Assembly: GCA_947454235.1 (NCBI GenBank) | Contig: CANGIY010000004.1 | Location: 62,001-126,000, forward strand | Length of the DNA stretch: 64,000 bases | Direction: 5' to 3' | Origin: Chitinophagaceae bacterium | Lineage (GTDB): Bacteria; Bacteroidota; Bacteroidia; Chitinophagales; Chitinophagaceae | Shown here: piece after piece, positions 7,111 to 15,924 of the stretch | Layout of the letters: the number at the start of each line of letters is the position of its first letter | Position numbering within the stretch: position 1 is the first letter of the stretch | Notes under the pieces: model-generated | What the model saw: the letters and a program-made list of their open reading frames with translations, nothing else | The model's database searches: none | Told to the model about the DNA's origin: nothing | Translations under genes and position numbers: made by a program

Positions 7111-9354
7111 ATGCAAAACCAACCTTTGCTCAACTATACTATTTCTGACGAAGAAGAAAAGAAGACCATACTTCGGGAATACCGTGCACTGTTGCGCGCC
7201 TTGAAAACCCGTATTAAAAAAGGTGACAAAGTAAGGTTGCGTACTGCTTTTGAAATGGCGGTAGAGGCGCATAAACACATGCGTCGTAAGTCGGGTGAGC
7301 CGTACATCTTGCATCCGTTGGCAGTAGCCAGAATTACGGTTGAAGAGATAGGCCTGGGGGTAACAAGTTCTATTTGTGCGCTTTTGCACGATACTGTTGA
7401 AGATACTGAAATCACTTTTGAGGACATTCAGCGCGAGTTTGGTGAGAAAATTGCACGTATCATAGATGGGCTTACTAAAATCAGCAATGTGGTTGATATC
7501 AAGGGCGATACCACAATACAGGCTGAAAACTTCAGGAAAATACTTTTGACGCTAATTGAAGACCCTCGGGTTATTCTCATTAAGCTGGCTGACAGGTTGC
7601 ACAATATGCGCACACTTGAAAGCATGAATAAGGAGAAACAACTGAAAATAGCGTCAGAGACTACTTACATATATGCACCGCTGGCACACAGGCTGGGTTT
7701 GTACGAGATAAAGTCGGAAATGGAAGACCTCGCTATGAAGTACACATTGCCCGAGAAGTATGTGGAGATAGCCAGATCGCTCAATGAAACCAAGCGCGAC
7801 AGAACCCGTTACATCAATGAGTTCATTAAGCCTTTGAAAGAATCGTTGCAGAATGTTGGGTTGGAGTTTGATATTTACGGCAGACCTAAGTCGATTCATT
7901 CTATTTACAATAAGATGCAAACCAAGCATGTTGCTTTCGATGAAGTTTATGACTTGTTTGCTATACGCATCATATTAAATTCACCATTCGAGCGGGAGAA
8001 AGAAGATTGTTGGAAGGCCTACTCTGTGGTTACCGACCAATATCACCCAAGTACCGAGCGATTGCGCGACTGGATAAGTGTACCCAAGGGCAATGGTTAC
8101 GAGGCATTGCACACAACCGTAATGGGTCCCGGTGGTAAGTGGGTAGAAATCCAAATCCGTTCGGCACGTATGAATGAGATTGCGGAAAAAGGGCTTGCAG
8201 CACACTGGAAGTATAAAGAGGGAACGGCGCCTGAAAGTAAATTGGATGATTTCATTGAGCACCTGCGCGAGATACTCAGTAACTCTGATACCGATACGCT
8301 GGACTTTATTCAGGATTTTAAGCTTGACCTGTTTACTGAAGAGATTTATTTATATACCCCTAAGGGCGATATGAGGGTATTGCCTAAAAATGCAACCGCG
8401 CTCGATTTTGCTTTCGATATACATACCCAACTGGGCATGAAGGCAATTGGTGCTAAGGTGAACTACAAGTTGGTGCCGCTTTCGCACAACTTGCACAGTG
8501 GAGATCAGGTAGAAATTATTACGTCATCGAAGCAAAAACCCACTGAAGAGTGGTTGAAGTTTTTGACAACTGCCAAAGCAAAATCGAAACTCAAACAGTA
8601 TTTTAAAGAACATAAGCGCAAGCAAATTGAAGAGGGTAAAGAAAAATTGCGGTTAAGGCTTGAAAAAATCAATGCCCACATGTCGCATTACAACCTGAAC
8701 GAGATATGCGCACACTATAAAAAGAGCAACCCGAACGAGCTTTACTTTGCAATAGTCACTGAAGGGCTCGATTTAAATGAACTGCATCAGTTTGGTATAG
8801 CCGGGGGTAAATTAACGCATCCGGGTAAGGAGCCTAAGCAAGAAACTCAGCCTGCAAGCAACGAAGCAGCGGCAGCCAAGCCAATGCCGCCTAAGGGTGA
8901 AGCCGTGATTTTGGGTGGAAATTCTGATAAGTTTGTATTTAAGTTTGCCTCGTGCTGTCAGCCAATTAATGGCGACAATGTGTTTGGCTTCCTGACTGAA
9001 AAAGGCGACCTCGTAGTACACCGTACCGATTGTAACAATGCACAGCGTTTATTGGCTAACTACGGACACAGAATAGTAAAAACCAAGTGGGCGAAAAACA
9101 AGGAAATTTCATTCCTTTCAGGCATCAGGATTGTGGGGCTTGATGATGTGGGTGTTATTCAAAAAATCACCAACGTTATTTCCGGCGACCTGAAAATGAA
9201 CATGCGCAGCCTGAGCATCGATTCGAATGACGGTATTTTTGAAGGAACCATCATGGTGTATGTACACGATAAGGAGGAACTGGACAAACTCGTAAACGGC
9301 ATTATGACGCTAGAGGGTATTCATAAAATTGAAAGGCTACAGAACACCAATTAA
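7111..9354 (+). CDS. rsh: Bifunctional (p)ppGpp synthetase/hydrolase (RelA/SpoT homologue)
   Basis: The 747-aa protein has full Rel/SpoT architecture. The N-terminal HD hydrolase keeps HDTVEDT (H93/D94), so hydrolysis is likely intact. The synthetase domain (about 240-380) has GRPKSIHSIYNKM, YDLFAIRIIL and EIQIRSARMNEIAEKG. The TGS domain (about 400-465) contains YLYTPKGD, a helical/CC region holds FKFASCCQPINGD (about 610), and the ACT/RRM domain ends the protein. It sets the level of the stringent-response alarmone in answer to starvation. It is a single-gene unit with its own promoter and converges on the minus-strand gene at 9367 with a 12-base gap. Confidence 0.95.
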   Translation: MQNQPLLNYTISDEEEKKTILREYRALLRALKTRIKKGDKVRLRTAFEMAVEAHKHMRRKSGEPYILHPLAVARITVEEIGLGVTSSICALLHDTVEDTEITFEDIQREFGEKIARIIDGLTKISNVVDIKGDTTIQAENFRKILLTLIEDPRVILIKLADRLHNMRTLESMNKEKQLKIASETTYIYAPLAHRLGLYEIKSEMEDLAMKYTLPEKYVEIARSLNETKRDRTRYINEFIKPLKESLQNVGLEFDIYGRPKSIHSIYNKMQTKHVAFDEVYDLFAIRIILNSPFEREKEDCWKAYSVVTDQYHPSTERLRDWISVPKGNGYEALHTTVMGPGGKWVEIQIRSARMNEIAEKGLAAHWKYKEGTAPESKLDDFIEHLREILSNSDTDTLDFIQDFKLDLFTEEIYLYTPKGDMRVLPKNATALDFAFDIHTQLGMKAIGAKVNYKLVPLSHNLHSGDQVEIITSSKQKPTEEWLKFLTTAKAKSKLKQYFKEHKRKQIEEGKEKLRLRLEKINAHMSHYNLNEICAHYKKSNPNELYFAIVTEGLDLNELHQFGIAGGKLTHPGKEPKQETQPASNEAAAAKPMPPKGEAVILGGNSDKFVFKFASCCQPINGDNVFGFLTEKGDLVVHRTDCNNAQRLLANYGHRIVKTKWAKNKEISFLSGIRIVGLDDVGVIQKITNVISGDLKMNMRSLSIDSNDGIFEGTIMVYVHDKEELDKLVNGIMTLEGIHKIERLQNTN

Positions 9355-9366
9355 GGTTCAAATCAA

Positions 9367-11457
9367 TTACTTGAGTGTTAACGGGCTGGAAGTGGGTTGC
9401 CACTCATAGTACGATTCATCTCCGTACGTGCCAATGAGGCGAGGCTTGAAGCGTTGCACAAACGCTGCTGTAGCATTGTACCAAACCATTGATTCCTGCC
9501 TGCCGCCTGTGCGCAGCCCTGCTTCGTTGGGTGATGCCAATAGTTTGTTGTTAACGACAACCAGTACCGGGCGGGCGTTTAGTCTTTGCGTAATCGAAGT
9601 GTCAGCAATTCCTTTCCCGAGCCAATTCAGCATTTTTATCGAAAAATCGGGAGGGGTGCGGGAGAGCTTAACCGACATCAACGGAAGATGACTTAGCGTT
9701 GCTAACTGCATGTTTTGTCTGCTCCAGTCGTTATTTTCATCAATGGTATGGTCGTAGTCTTCACTGCCAACTATGTAATAAGGAATAGGGAGTATTGCCT
9801 GGTAGTGGGAATAATCGATAGGTGCTGTTATATCGCGACGGGTGTTTTTAGCGCTCAGTACATTTTCAAAATAGCCGTATTTACTCATGTAATTAGTTAG
9901 GTCAACCACTTCCCACAAACCGACAATTGAAATTGCAACAAAGCCAATTGTATAGGTGCGCAGACTGTACACTTTTTTCAATTCGTTGAGCACAAAGAAC
10001 AGCCAGATGTAGTAAGTCCAAAAGAACGGCCAAGAGAAACGGGATAAATTCCTGAATTGCTCCACCATTGGTGTAACGAAATGCAGGTAGAGAAAAGGGT
10101 TCAGGATATTAGGGAACTCGGCTGCGTATCGCCCAATGAAGAGAAACACCATTAGCCCAATCACCAAAATTTGAGCCAATTTTCTTTTAGTGCGCGTTTT
10201 ATAATCGGCAATGGTTTTTTGAATGAATCTTTTGAATGAAGGGGAGAACATAAAAGCCCCGACTAGCAACATCGCTAATGCTGATACAACCATCAGCACC
10301 TGTTTTTCGGGTGCCAGTGCATTAAAACTTTTAAAAGGGCTGAAAAATACAAGCGGGTCTCTATTGGTACCATATTGTTCACCGAAAGACACCATCAGGC
10401 AAATGAAGCTTCCCCAAAATACCGGAGCGAGTACGGCGTGCCGAAAAAATGATTTCTGAATGCTAAAAAAGTGACTACGAAATTGTCTGTTCAAAACCGC
10501 TCCAAGCCATAGTACACTGAAACAAAGCAATCCTATATTACCCAGGTAGATTTTTGTTTCAATATTTGACTCCATAGTGCTGGCAAGCGGAAAGCCCAAA
10601 GTATGGAAGTCGTAATGGGTAAAAAACATGAAGAAATTGGACTTCATATTGGCATGGTCATAGTCCATGGCGCCTGCTTTTCTCAACTTATAATAGCCAT
10701 CGGTGAGGCGTACAATAGAGTAGGGAACACCTACACCCAGCGCAGGTATCGCTAACGTATAAAGAAAGGAGTTGAATGATTTTTTGGTAACAGCTTCCAC
10801 AACAGCCTTGTACATCAACGTACTGCCGATAAAAACCGCCAGAATTGCGACATAGTACCCATGAATGAAAAACGAAATGGCGATTAATAAAATAAGACCT
10901 AACGTAGCAACATTTCGCCTTAGCGCGTTAGACCATTTTTCAAGCAGTTCGTACAACAGCAAAATCGCGAGTACCACTATAAACGAAAGAGACAGATTGA
11001 AATGTCCTGCCAATATGCGGGAAGTTTGAATGTTCGTCCATGGTAGCACTATGGCAAGTAATAGTACAACCCTATTGTCGGCAATTATTTTTGAAAATAG
11101 CTTAAAGGTGAGTAATGAGCAGACAAGGATGTTGAGCAATACCATGGCATTAAACGCCGGAATAGCCAATGATTTGTTGCAGCCTAATTGTTTGTACAAA
11201 AAGGCAAAAAGCGGAGTATTATCAGTGAAATAGATATAGTCGCCGAAGGGGTATGCCATTGAATGGTAGGCGAGTGCGCTACCCGCAGTGGGTTCTTTTA
11301 CATAGCTATCGAGCGTGAAGTAGTTTTTCATTCCATCGAACGAAATACAAAACATGCCGTCAAAGCCATTTTTTATAAACAGCGGAAATGCAATGAACAG
11401 GAACGCTGATTGAATAATTATCAGAATAAGATAGGCGTTAAGTTTCCCCTGCTTCAT
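9367..11457 (-). CDS. Polytopic membrane protein, GT-C glycosyltransferase-like
   Basis: The 696-aa protein has about eleven to thirteen hydrophobic segments, the first at residues 8-28. Just after it lies FDGMKNYF, an acidic residue in the first outer loop where GT-C glycosyltransferases place the catalytic Asp. A soluble C-terminal part (about 530-696) follows the membrane region. This layout matches lipid-linked-sugar mannosyl- or arabinosyltransferases, but I see no motif that fixes the donor or acceptor. The gene lies 15 bases downstream of the beta-propeller lipoprotein gene, probably in one transcript. A YfhO-like or other membrane protein is an alternative. Confidence 0.5.
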   Translation of the reverse strand: MKQGKLNAYLILIIIQSAFLFIAFPLFIKNGFDGMFCISFDGMKNYFTLDSYVKEPTAGSALAYHSMAYPFGDYIYFTDNTPLFAFLYKQLGCNKSLAIPAFNAMVLLNILVCSLLTFKLFSKIIADNRVVLLLAIVLPWTNIQTSRILAGHFNLSLSFIVVLAILLLYELLEKWSNALRRNVATLGLILLIAISFFIHGYYVAILAVFIGSTLMYKAVVEAVTKKSFNSFLYTLAIPALGVGVPYSIVRLTDGYYKLRKAGAMDYDHANMKSNFFMFFTHYDFHTLGFPLASTMESNIETKIYLGNIGLLCFSVLWLGAVLNRQFRSHFFSIQKSFFRHAVLAPVFWGSFICLMVSFGEQYGTNRDPLVFFSPFKSFNALAPEKQVLMVVSALAMLLVGAFMFSPSFKRFIQKTIADYKTRTKRKLAQILVIGLMVFLFIGRYAAEFPNILNPFLYLHFVTPMVEQFRNLSRFSWPFFWTYYIWLFFVLNELKKVYSLRTYTIGFVAISIVGLWEVVDLTNYMSKYGYFENVLSAKNTRRDITAPIDYSHYQAILPIPYYIVGSEDYDHTIDENNDWSRQNMQLATLSHLPLMSVKLSRTPPDFSIKMLNWLGKGIADTSITQRLNARPVLVVVNNKLLASPNEAGLRTGGRQESMVWYNATAAFVQRFKPRLIGTYGDESYYEWQPTSSPLTLK

Positions 11458-11472
11458 TTTTGATAATTACAG

Positions 11473-12438
11473 TTAAGGTATAAGCTTATAAATGGTGCCA
11501 TTATCGCCCACAACTATTATATTGTCGTTTGCAACGCTTATTGATGTGAGCAATTGTGATGTGAACGTGGTGTATTGCGACCAGTTATGCCCTCCGTCCT
11601 GTGTATAAATAACCACACCTTTTTCGCCAACAGCCCATCCGTGAAGGGCATCAGAAAACTTGATGTCGTACAAGTGATAAGATACTTTGGTGATGTCGTT
11701 ACCGTTTCTCAGTACTTCCCAGCTATTGCCTTTGTCGTTTGAATGGTAGACGCTGCCTACGCTGCCGCACATATAAATATCGTCACCCACCAAGTCCATC
11801 GACATGAAATTATCGCCTTTCACATTGAGCAGTGTCCATGTTTTGCCGCCGTCATCGGTTCGGTAGGCATTGCCAAAGCCGCATATATAGCCGGTCAGGC
11901 TGTCTTTCATGCGAATACAATTAAACTGCCACGGGTAGGCATCGCGGCTCCAAACGTGGTATGATGAATCAACCCTTGTCATGATGCCCTCACTGAAACT
12001 GATACCCCCAACCACAAAATACGTATTGTCGTTCATGACTGCGATATCGCGAAAGAAGTTATGTTCGATTTGCTCAAATTTCCAGCTTTTACCAGTGTCG
12101 TTAGAATACCACAGTTTGCCCTCAAAGCCAACACAATAGTAACTGCCACCCGGCCCGGTAGTAGCACCGAACAACATTTGCTGTTCGTTACTATTCGCAT
12201 TTCTTTGCCATGTTGTGCCGCCGTCGTGGGTAACAAGAATCAACGATTCTTTGTACCAGCTACCGCCACATATAATACCATTTTGGGCATCGAGAAATAG
12301 GACTTTATTCAGTCGGTCGGTGTCGGAGGCACTTTCAATTTTTATAACTTTATTGAAGTGGAGCATGTCTTTTTTGCACCCCACGGCACAAAGCCACAGT
12401 GCAGCAAATAACCAAACTTGTTTCCTGAAAATTACCAT
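11473..12438 (-). CDS. YCF48-like beta-propeller lipoprotein
   Basis: The start at ATG 12438 gives 321 aa with a lipoprotein signal peptide (hydrophobic core, then LCAVGC, Cys 21). The body holds five to six repeats of the type DGG-T/K-TW followed by a WAVG-like strand, for example DDGGKTWTLL, SNDKGNSWEV and TQDGGHNWSQ. These are typical of YCF48/BNR seven-bladed propellers, which usually bind partners rather than catalyse. It should sit in the outer membrane or periplasmic face. An in-frame upstream start (12483) would bury the signal peptide behind 15 extra residues, so I rejected it. The membrane protein at 9367 is directly downstream. Confidence 0.7.
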   Translation of the reverse strand: MVIFRKQVWLFAALWLCAVGCKKDMLHFNKVIKIESASDTDRLNKVLFLDAQNGIICGGSWYKESLILVTHDGGTTWQRNANSNEQQMLFGATTGPGGSYYCVGFEGKLWYSNDTGKSWKFEQIEHNFFRDIAVMNDNTYFVVGGISFSEGIMTRVDSSYHVWSRDAYPWQFNCIRMKDSLTGYICGFGNAYRTDDGGKTWTLLNVKGDNFMSMDLVGDDIYMCGSVGSVYHSNDKGNSWEVLRNGNDITKVSYHLYDIKFSDALHGWAVGEKGVVIYTQDGGHNWSQYTTFTSQLLTSISVANDNIIVVGDNGTIYKLIP

Positions 12439-12490
12439 TTTAAACAAAGGCAAAATAACGCAATTCAGCCGATATAGTTGCAAAATAACT

Positions 12491-12546
12491 CCTCATCCCC
12501 GGCCCTTCTCCATGAATGGAGAAGGGTGATTGATGCCGGTGGCATC
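12491..12546 (+). repeat. REP-like palindromic element, left copy
   Basis: It is built of CCCCGGCCC, a perfect 10-bp inverted repeat (12503-12512 with 12517-12526, loop TGAA), and the small palindrome GATGCC-GGT-GGCATC (12532-12546). Its reverse complement aligns over almost its full length with 16152-16207. The two copies differ mainly inside the hairpin, where the stem is kept by paired changes. No T-tract follows, so it does not look like a simple terminator. Confidence 0.6.
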
Positions 12547-12612
12547 AATATCTTTGATATTAATTGTTAAGTCTTCTATGGATAAGTAGGCGCAGGAATC
12601 TGAATTTTTAAG

Positions 12613-12710
12613 GGGCTTGCGAACAATCCAAGCTGTGAAGTGTTCGTTGGTTTTGACAGCAAATCAATTCTGCAAGATTTTGTAACCTCAATTTACAATA
12701 TTTGCAGGAT
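12613..12710. repeat. Hairpin direct repeat, copy A
   Basis: This stretch is closely similar to 14286-14386 (copy B) and more weakly to 15391-15486 (copy C). It contains a degenerate inverted repeat around TCTGCAAGATTTTGTA. Each copy lies just downstream, in minus-strand terms, of an immunity-like gene. The remaining bases between 12547 and 12755 hold no gene that I can see. Confidence 0.6.
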
Positions 12711-12755
12711 ATATAACACACTTTATTCTCAAAATCCTATCCAGACAATAACGAC

Positions 12756-12992
12756 TTATTTAGACTTGTACTTTCCCCTTATTTTGGTTTCAATCTTTTT
12801 TATTTTTCTTGAATCATCTTTTGCCGTCCCAGCCTTTCCTTCCATCTTAATTCCGTCAATGTAGTAATAAATCAGATTTGTAGTGTCACCACCTTTCTTG
12901 TGATTAATCATCTGTCCAGCATCATTTTTTTTGGACAAACTACATGACACTAATGTACTAATTAGCATAAAAATAATCGATCTTTCCTTCAT
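12756..12992 (-). CDS. Small lipoprotein, possible immunity partner of the RHS tip
   Basis: This 78-aa protein has a lipoprotein signal: ISTLVSC, with Cys at residue 18, after a hydrophobic stretch. The rest is short and charged, ending KIKKIETKIRGKYKSK. I recognise no family. It starts five bases after the stop codon of the RHS-tip gene, the place where contact-toxin systems keep their immunity gene. A lipid-anchored immunity protein would suit a toxin acting in the periplasm. The toxin/immunity role is inference from position and size. Confidence 0.5.
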   Translation of the reverse strand: MKERSIIFMLISTLVSCSLSKKNDAGQMINHKKGGDTTNLIYYYIDGIKMEGKAGTAKDDSRKIKKIETKIRGKYKSK

Positions 12993-12997
12993 GGTAT

Positions 12998-14182
12998 TTA
13001 TTCTTTAGGGGGTAGAACGATTTGATTCCGTCCACCTGGGGTTAATTTTACATTTCCTCCTTCATCTTTTTGGGTATTATCAATATTCGCCTTAAAAGCT
13101 ACGCCTTTTATTTTGCCATTCTTGTATGCGCGATACCAAGTAGCAAGCGATAAATTACCATATGCCGGCGCTAAGGGCGAAAACTGATATTTTTTGCCAA
13201 ACTCTGAATTTTTAAAATATTTCTCGGACTTCCCGTTGTCTTTGTATGATTTATACTGAGATAAATCAGCTCCCAACTCTAGCCCTGAGTTTTCTTTAAT
13301 TAGACCCTCTGCAATTTCCAATTCCCCATTTTTTGTTTCTATTTCATCTTGCATGTCATACCCAAGTGTTGTCTGTGTCCCATCATTATTTAATTTAAAA
13401 CCAAACTTCCCTTCATCATATTGACTAGCTCCAATCAGTTCATCGCCTATAGTTGTTACTTTGCTATTAAATTCGGTAAGTTTGCTTGATACCTCGACCA
13501 TTACTCTATTATTTTTAAAATCAAAAGCGGTTTCCCCAATTAGGTTTGGGTCTGTACTCCCTGATGTCATTACAGTCGTATTTGCATTGACATAATACTC
13601 AACTTTACTTGAAACAAGATTATCTAACTTAGCTCTATAATCCTTGCCTGCTAAACTATATACCTTATTATATGCTTCTTCCGATACTTTATCCGCAAAA
13701 ATTACAATTCTACCATCAGGGTCATAAGCTCTAATAGGAGTATTAAGTGCATATACATAAGGGCTTGCGAAAGGGTATACTGCACTTAATGGGTCAACAC
13801 TTATCCAACGTGCACCCCTACTATCATACCCCCTCGCACCATAATCCAAATGATTTCCCTTACCAGCCCATTCGTCATCTTTCAATTTTCCATTATACCC
13901 ATATGCATAAACTCCTTCATCGCACACCTTTGTTATCACCAGCTCGGGGGTGAAGGAAATACTGTCTTTTACAATACTGTCTATAACTATTGTAGTTGTC
14001 GCAAATACGGAAGGTGCTGTGATAGACAGATGTATCTCATTAAAGTAGGAGGGAGTAAAATAAAAGTGTTTAGTTTTTGGTGCAAAAATAGACACGACAT
14101 GTGTTTGCCCTGGCAACGGCATACCAGTTGGGTAATAATAGAAATTAGGCATAGTCGATGTATTTTCAACTGGTTGGGGCAT
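12998..14182 (-). CDS. RHS C-terminal tip with variable toxin-like domain (orphan cassette)
   Basis: The 394-aa protein lacks the long YD-repeat shell but keeps the end of an RHS protein. YYYPTGMPLPGQTH (about 15-28) is followed by YGYNGKLKDDEW, LDYGARGYDSRGARWISVDPLS and ANTPIRAYDPDGR-like signatures (about 93-160), which mark the RHS-associated core. After the core, about 235 residues of unrecognised sequence (from GRIVIFADKV) should be the variable effector domain. Between the YYYPTGMPLPG strand and YGYNGK there is an unusual 60-residue insert. The start ATG overlaps the stop codon of an upstream remnant frame as TAATG. A small lipoprotein gene follows after five bases. It probably serves as a displaced tip that can recombine into a full RHS gene located elsewhere. 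Confidence 0.72.
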   Translation of the reverse strand: MPQPVENTSTMPNFYYYPTGMPLPGQTHVVSIFAPKTKHFYFTPSYFNEIHLSITAPSVFATTTIVIDSIVKDSISFTPELVITKVCDEGVYAYGYNGKLKDDEWAGKGNHLDYGARGYDSRGARWISVDPLSAVYPFASPYVYALNTPIRAYDPDGRIVIFADKVSEEAYNKVYSLAGKDYRAKLDNLVSSKVEYYVNANTTVMTSGSTDPNLIGETAFDFKNNRVMVEVSSKLTEFNSKVTTIGDELIGASQYDEGKFGFKLNNDGTQTTLGYDMQDEIETKNGELEIAEGLIKENSGLELGADLSQYKSYKDNGKSEKYFKNSEFGKKYQFSPLAPAYGNLSLATWYRAYKNGKIKGVAFKANIDNTQKDEGGNVKLTPGGRNQIVLPPKE

Positions 14183-14285
14183 TAACTGTCAGTTCCTGTT
14201 CCATAAAAGTAACGAAAACCATTCAAAACTGGCGCAGGGGTTAAAAATGCCAGTCCTTTCGATTCTCGTTTCAAACGAGTACCAG
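14182..14285 (-). pseudogene. Remnant of an RHS-type cassette end
   Basis: An open frame reads TGTRLKRES, then GLAFLTPAPVLNGFRYFYG and a stop at 14182-14184. The same motif family (GLAF-TP-APV-NGF-YFYG) recurs in the remnant at 15925-16116, where it continues into GNGSDYLPEKN. This shows that both descend from one tip. The frame has no start of its own and is fused to hairpin repeat B at its upstream side. Its stop overlaps the next start (TAATG), so ribosomes reading it could re-initiate on the RHS tip. Confidence 0.5.
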
Positions 14286-14386
14286 TGAGCTTGTAAAAAA
14301 TCCAAGCTTTGAAGTGTTCGTTGGTTTTGCCAGCATATCAATTCTGCAAGATTTTGTACACCTCAATTTACAAATCTTGCAGAATA
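14286..14386. repeat. Hairpin direct repeat, copy B
   Basis: This copy contains the best-preserved inverted repeat: TTCTGCAAGATTTTGTA pairs with TACAAATCTTGCAGAA with one bulged base (about 14339-14384). It shares the flank GAAGTGTTCGTTGGTTTTG with copy A. It lies immediately downstream of the immunity-like gene at 14454-14813 and may end its transcript, although no T-run follows the hairpin. Confidence 0.6.
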
Positions 14387-14453
14387 ATCAACCTATCCTT
14401 TTTACAAAACCCTTTACGGACGCACGTTTGAGCCTTTTTTGAGGCCCGACTAA

Positions 14454-14813
14454 TTAATCGCATTTTATTTTGAACTCACACACACTGTCTCCTTTTGTTA
14501 CTCTTACTAATTCTGAGTGAGCAGACTTAAATATAGAATCGCCAACCTCCCAATATCTCAACTCAGGAAACCCCTTACTAAAAGTCACTTTACACAAATC
14601 GAGAGAATAGATATTATTACTATCGTTTATAGCAACGGAAACGTTTTCTGACTTTCGACTAACAACCCTTACAATAACTCCTATTAACTTCGCCTCGCAG
14701 GTTCGAGTTCGAAATTTTCCATAATCTCGAGTATTTAAGTATACTCGAAAGTTTCCGATTACAGCAAAAGTAAGAAAGAACGCCAATAATAATTTTTTTA
14801 ATTTACTATTCAT
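14454..14813 (-). CDS. Small membrane-anchored protein, immunity-like paralogue 1
   Basis: The 119-aa protein has one N-terminal transmembrane segment (about residues 8-25, LLLAFFLTFAVIGNFRVYL) and a soluble domain with conserved RTCE, VGDSIFKSAHSELVRVTKGDS and a CEFKIKCD end. It is a paralogue of the 119-aa protein at 15558-15917, and the last 93 bases of the two genes are identical. I recognise no family. It starts eight bases after the stop of the tip-like gene at 14822, so it is probably the immunity partner of that product. Confidence 0.55.
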   Translation of the reverse strand: MNSKLKKLLLAFFLTFAVIGNFRVYLNTRDYGKFRTRTCEAKLIGVIVRVVSRKSENVSVAINDSNNIYSLDLCKVTFSKGFPELRYWEVGDSIFKSAHSELVRVTKGDSVCEFKIKCD

Positions 14814-14821
14814 TTTATTTT

Positions 14822-15304
14822 TTAATTATCATCTTTTGGATCAATTGGATTCAAAATATTCCATCCTGAAACATCTACATTTTTTTTAGGCAAGTAATCA
14901 CTCCCATTTCCGTAAATCATCCAATAGTAGGTCTGATTTACAGACATGCCCTTCGTTTTATTTTTTAGCAAATCCAAAACTTCCCCAACTTTCTTGGTAG
15001 CACCAGCCTTACTACCAAAAGACGGATTCCAAGCAATCTCAAATCCTCTCCAATAGTTTCCTTCAAAGTGTTCTTCTAAAGGATCTCTTGCCGTAAATGC
15101 AGCAATATTACCACCTATTGAACCTACTCCTGCACTAAACGACAAACCCCAGAAATAACCAGTCCAATTAAAACCATTTCCAACGTATTCATCACTACTC
15201 CTTTGATCTTTTTCATTTACCGCCCATGCACAAAATATACCAACAGTACCACTCGCACTATAGTCTTTTGATAATCCAAGGAATCCCCCTAAATAAGTAT
15301 GCAA
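14822..15304 (-). CDS. RHS-type cassette tip, putative effector
   Basis: The 160-residue product has no family I recognise. It is rich in Gly, Trp and Tyr (WTGYFWGLSFSAGVGSIGGNIAAF, so possibly membrane-active) and ends in IYGNGSDYLPKKN, VDVSGWNILNPIDPKDDN. That tail is repeated almost exactly in the remnant at 15925-16116. The frame stays open upstream of the ATG to about 15383 (reading NLVWHTRGEKKGDYKY), so the protein may be the end of a longer or broken reading frame. It lies directly upstream of an immunity-like membrane protein and so fits a toxin tip/immunity pair. The start is uncertain. Confidence 0.45.
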   Translation of the reverse strand: MHTYLGGFLGLSKDYSASGTVGIFCAWAVNEKDQRSSDEYVGNGFNWTGYFWGLSFSAGVGSIGGNIAAFTARDPLEEHFEGNYWRGFEIAWNPSFGSKAGATKKVGEVLDLLKNKTKGMSVNQTYYWMIYGNGSDYLPKKNVDVSGWNILNPIDPKDDN

Positions 15305-15390
15305 CTCAGGATATTTATAATCTCCTTTTTTTTCACCTCTGGTATGCCATACTAGATTTATACCAGTTTGAACTCAGACTAAAGGGTCGT

Positions 15391-15486
15391 CTAGGGCTTG
15401 CGAAAAATCCCTGTTGAGATGTATTTGTTGTATCTACAAGTATGCCAAATTTGTAAGATTTTTGAACCTAAATCAAAAATACTTGT
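15391..15486. repeat. Hairpin direct repeat, copy C (diverged)
   Basis: It begins GGGCTTGCGAAAAATCC, close to copy A (GGGCTTGCGAACAATCC). The rest has drifted, and the outer arms are now only CAAGTA and TACTTG. Position relative to the upstream immunity-like gene is the same as for copies A and B. Confidence 0.4.
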
Positions 15487-15557
15487 TTGACATTACACAC
15501 TCCTAAGTCTCAATAACTTTTTAGACAATACTTTCGGTCAATTTAAACTGCGACTAT

Positions 15558-15917
15558 TTAATCGCATTTTATTTTGAACTCACACACACTGTCTCCTTTT
15601 GTTACTCTTACTAATTCTGAGTGAGCAGACTTAAATATAGAATCGCCAACTTGCCAATGTCGCGATCTAATGAATCCTTTCAAGTAGGTTATCTTGTACA
15701 TATCTAGTGAGTATATATTGTTGCTATCGTTTATAGCCACCGTAATGTATTCTGTTCTATTGTTCACTACCCTTATTATCACTCCTTTTAGCCCCGTTTC
15801 ACAAGTCCGGTTTCTAAACTTTCCGTAATCCCTATTTATTAAAAAAACATAAAAGTTACCGAGAATTAAAAAAGTGACGAAGAATGCCAGCAGTATTTGT
15901 TTTATTTTTCTATTCAT
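15558..15917 (-). CDS. Small membrane-anchored protein, immunity-like paralogue 2
   Basis: I chose ATG 15917 because it gives 119 aa, the same length and the same N-terminus pattern as the paralogue at 14454-14813; two in-frame ATGs lie slightly upstream. It has one transmembrane helix (about 8-25) and the same soluble domain, with RTCE, DSNNIYSLD and an identical last 31 residues. The 93 bases covering that end (15558-15650) match 14454-14546 exactly, whereas upstream the two genes have diverged strongly. This mosaic suggests recombination between cassettes. It follows a tip remnant whose stop is at 15925-15927. Confidence 0.55.
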   Translation of the reverse strand: MNRKIKQILLAFFVTFLILGNFYVFLINRDYGKFRNRTCETGLKGVIIRVVNNRTEYITVAINDSNNIYSLDMYKITYLKGFIRSRHWQVGDSIFKSAHSELVRVTKGDSVCEFKIKCD

Positions 15918-15924
15918 TTTCATT

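Noticed and set aside
12491-12546. Simple terminator for the beta-propeller gene operon
   Set aside because: It lies at the 5' side of that operon, has no T-run, and has a structured homologue at 16152-16207, so a REP-like element explains it better.
13747-14185. Plus-strand frames of 68-111 codons opposite the RHS tip
   Set aside because: They are antisense to the RHS core signature and show no recognisable protein features.
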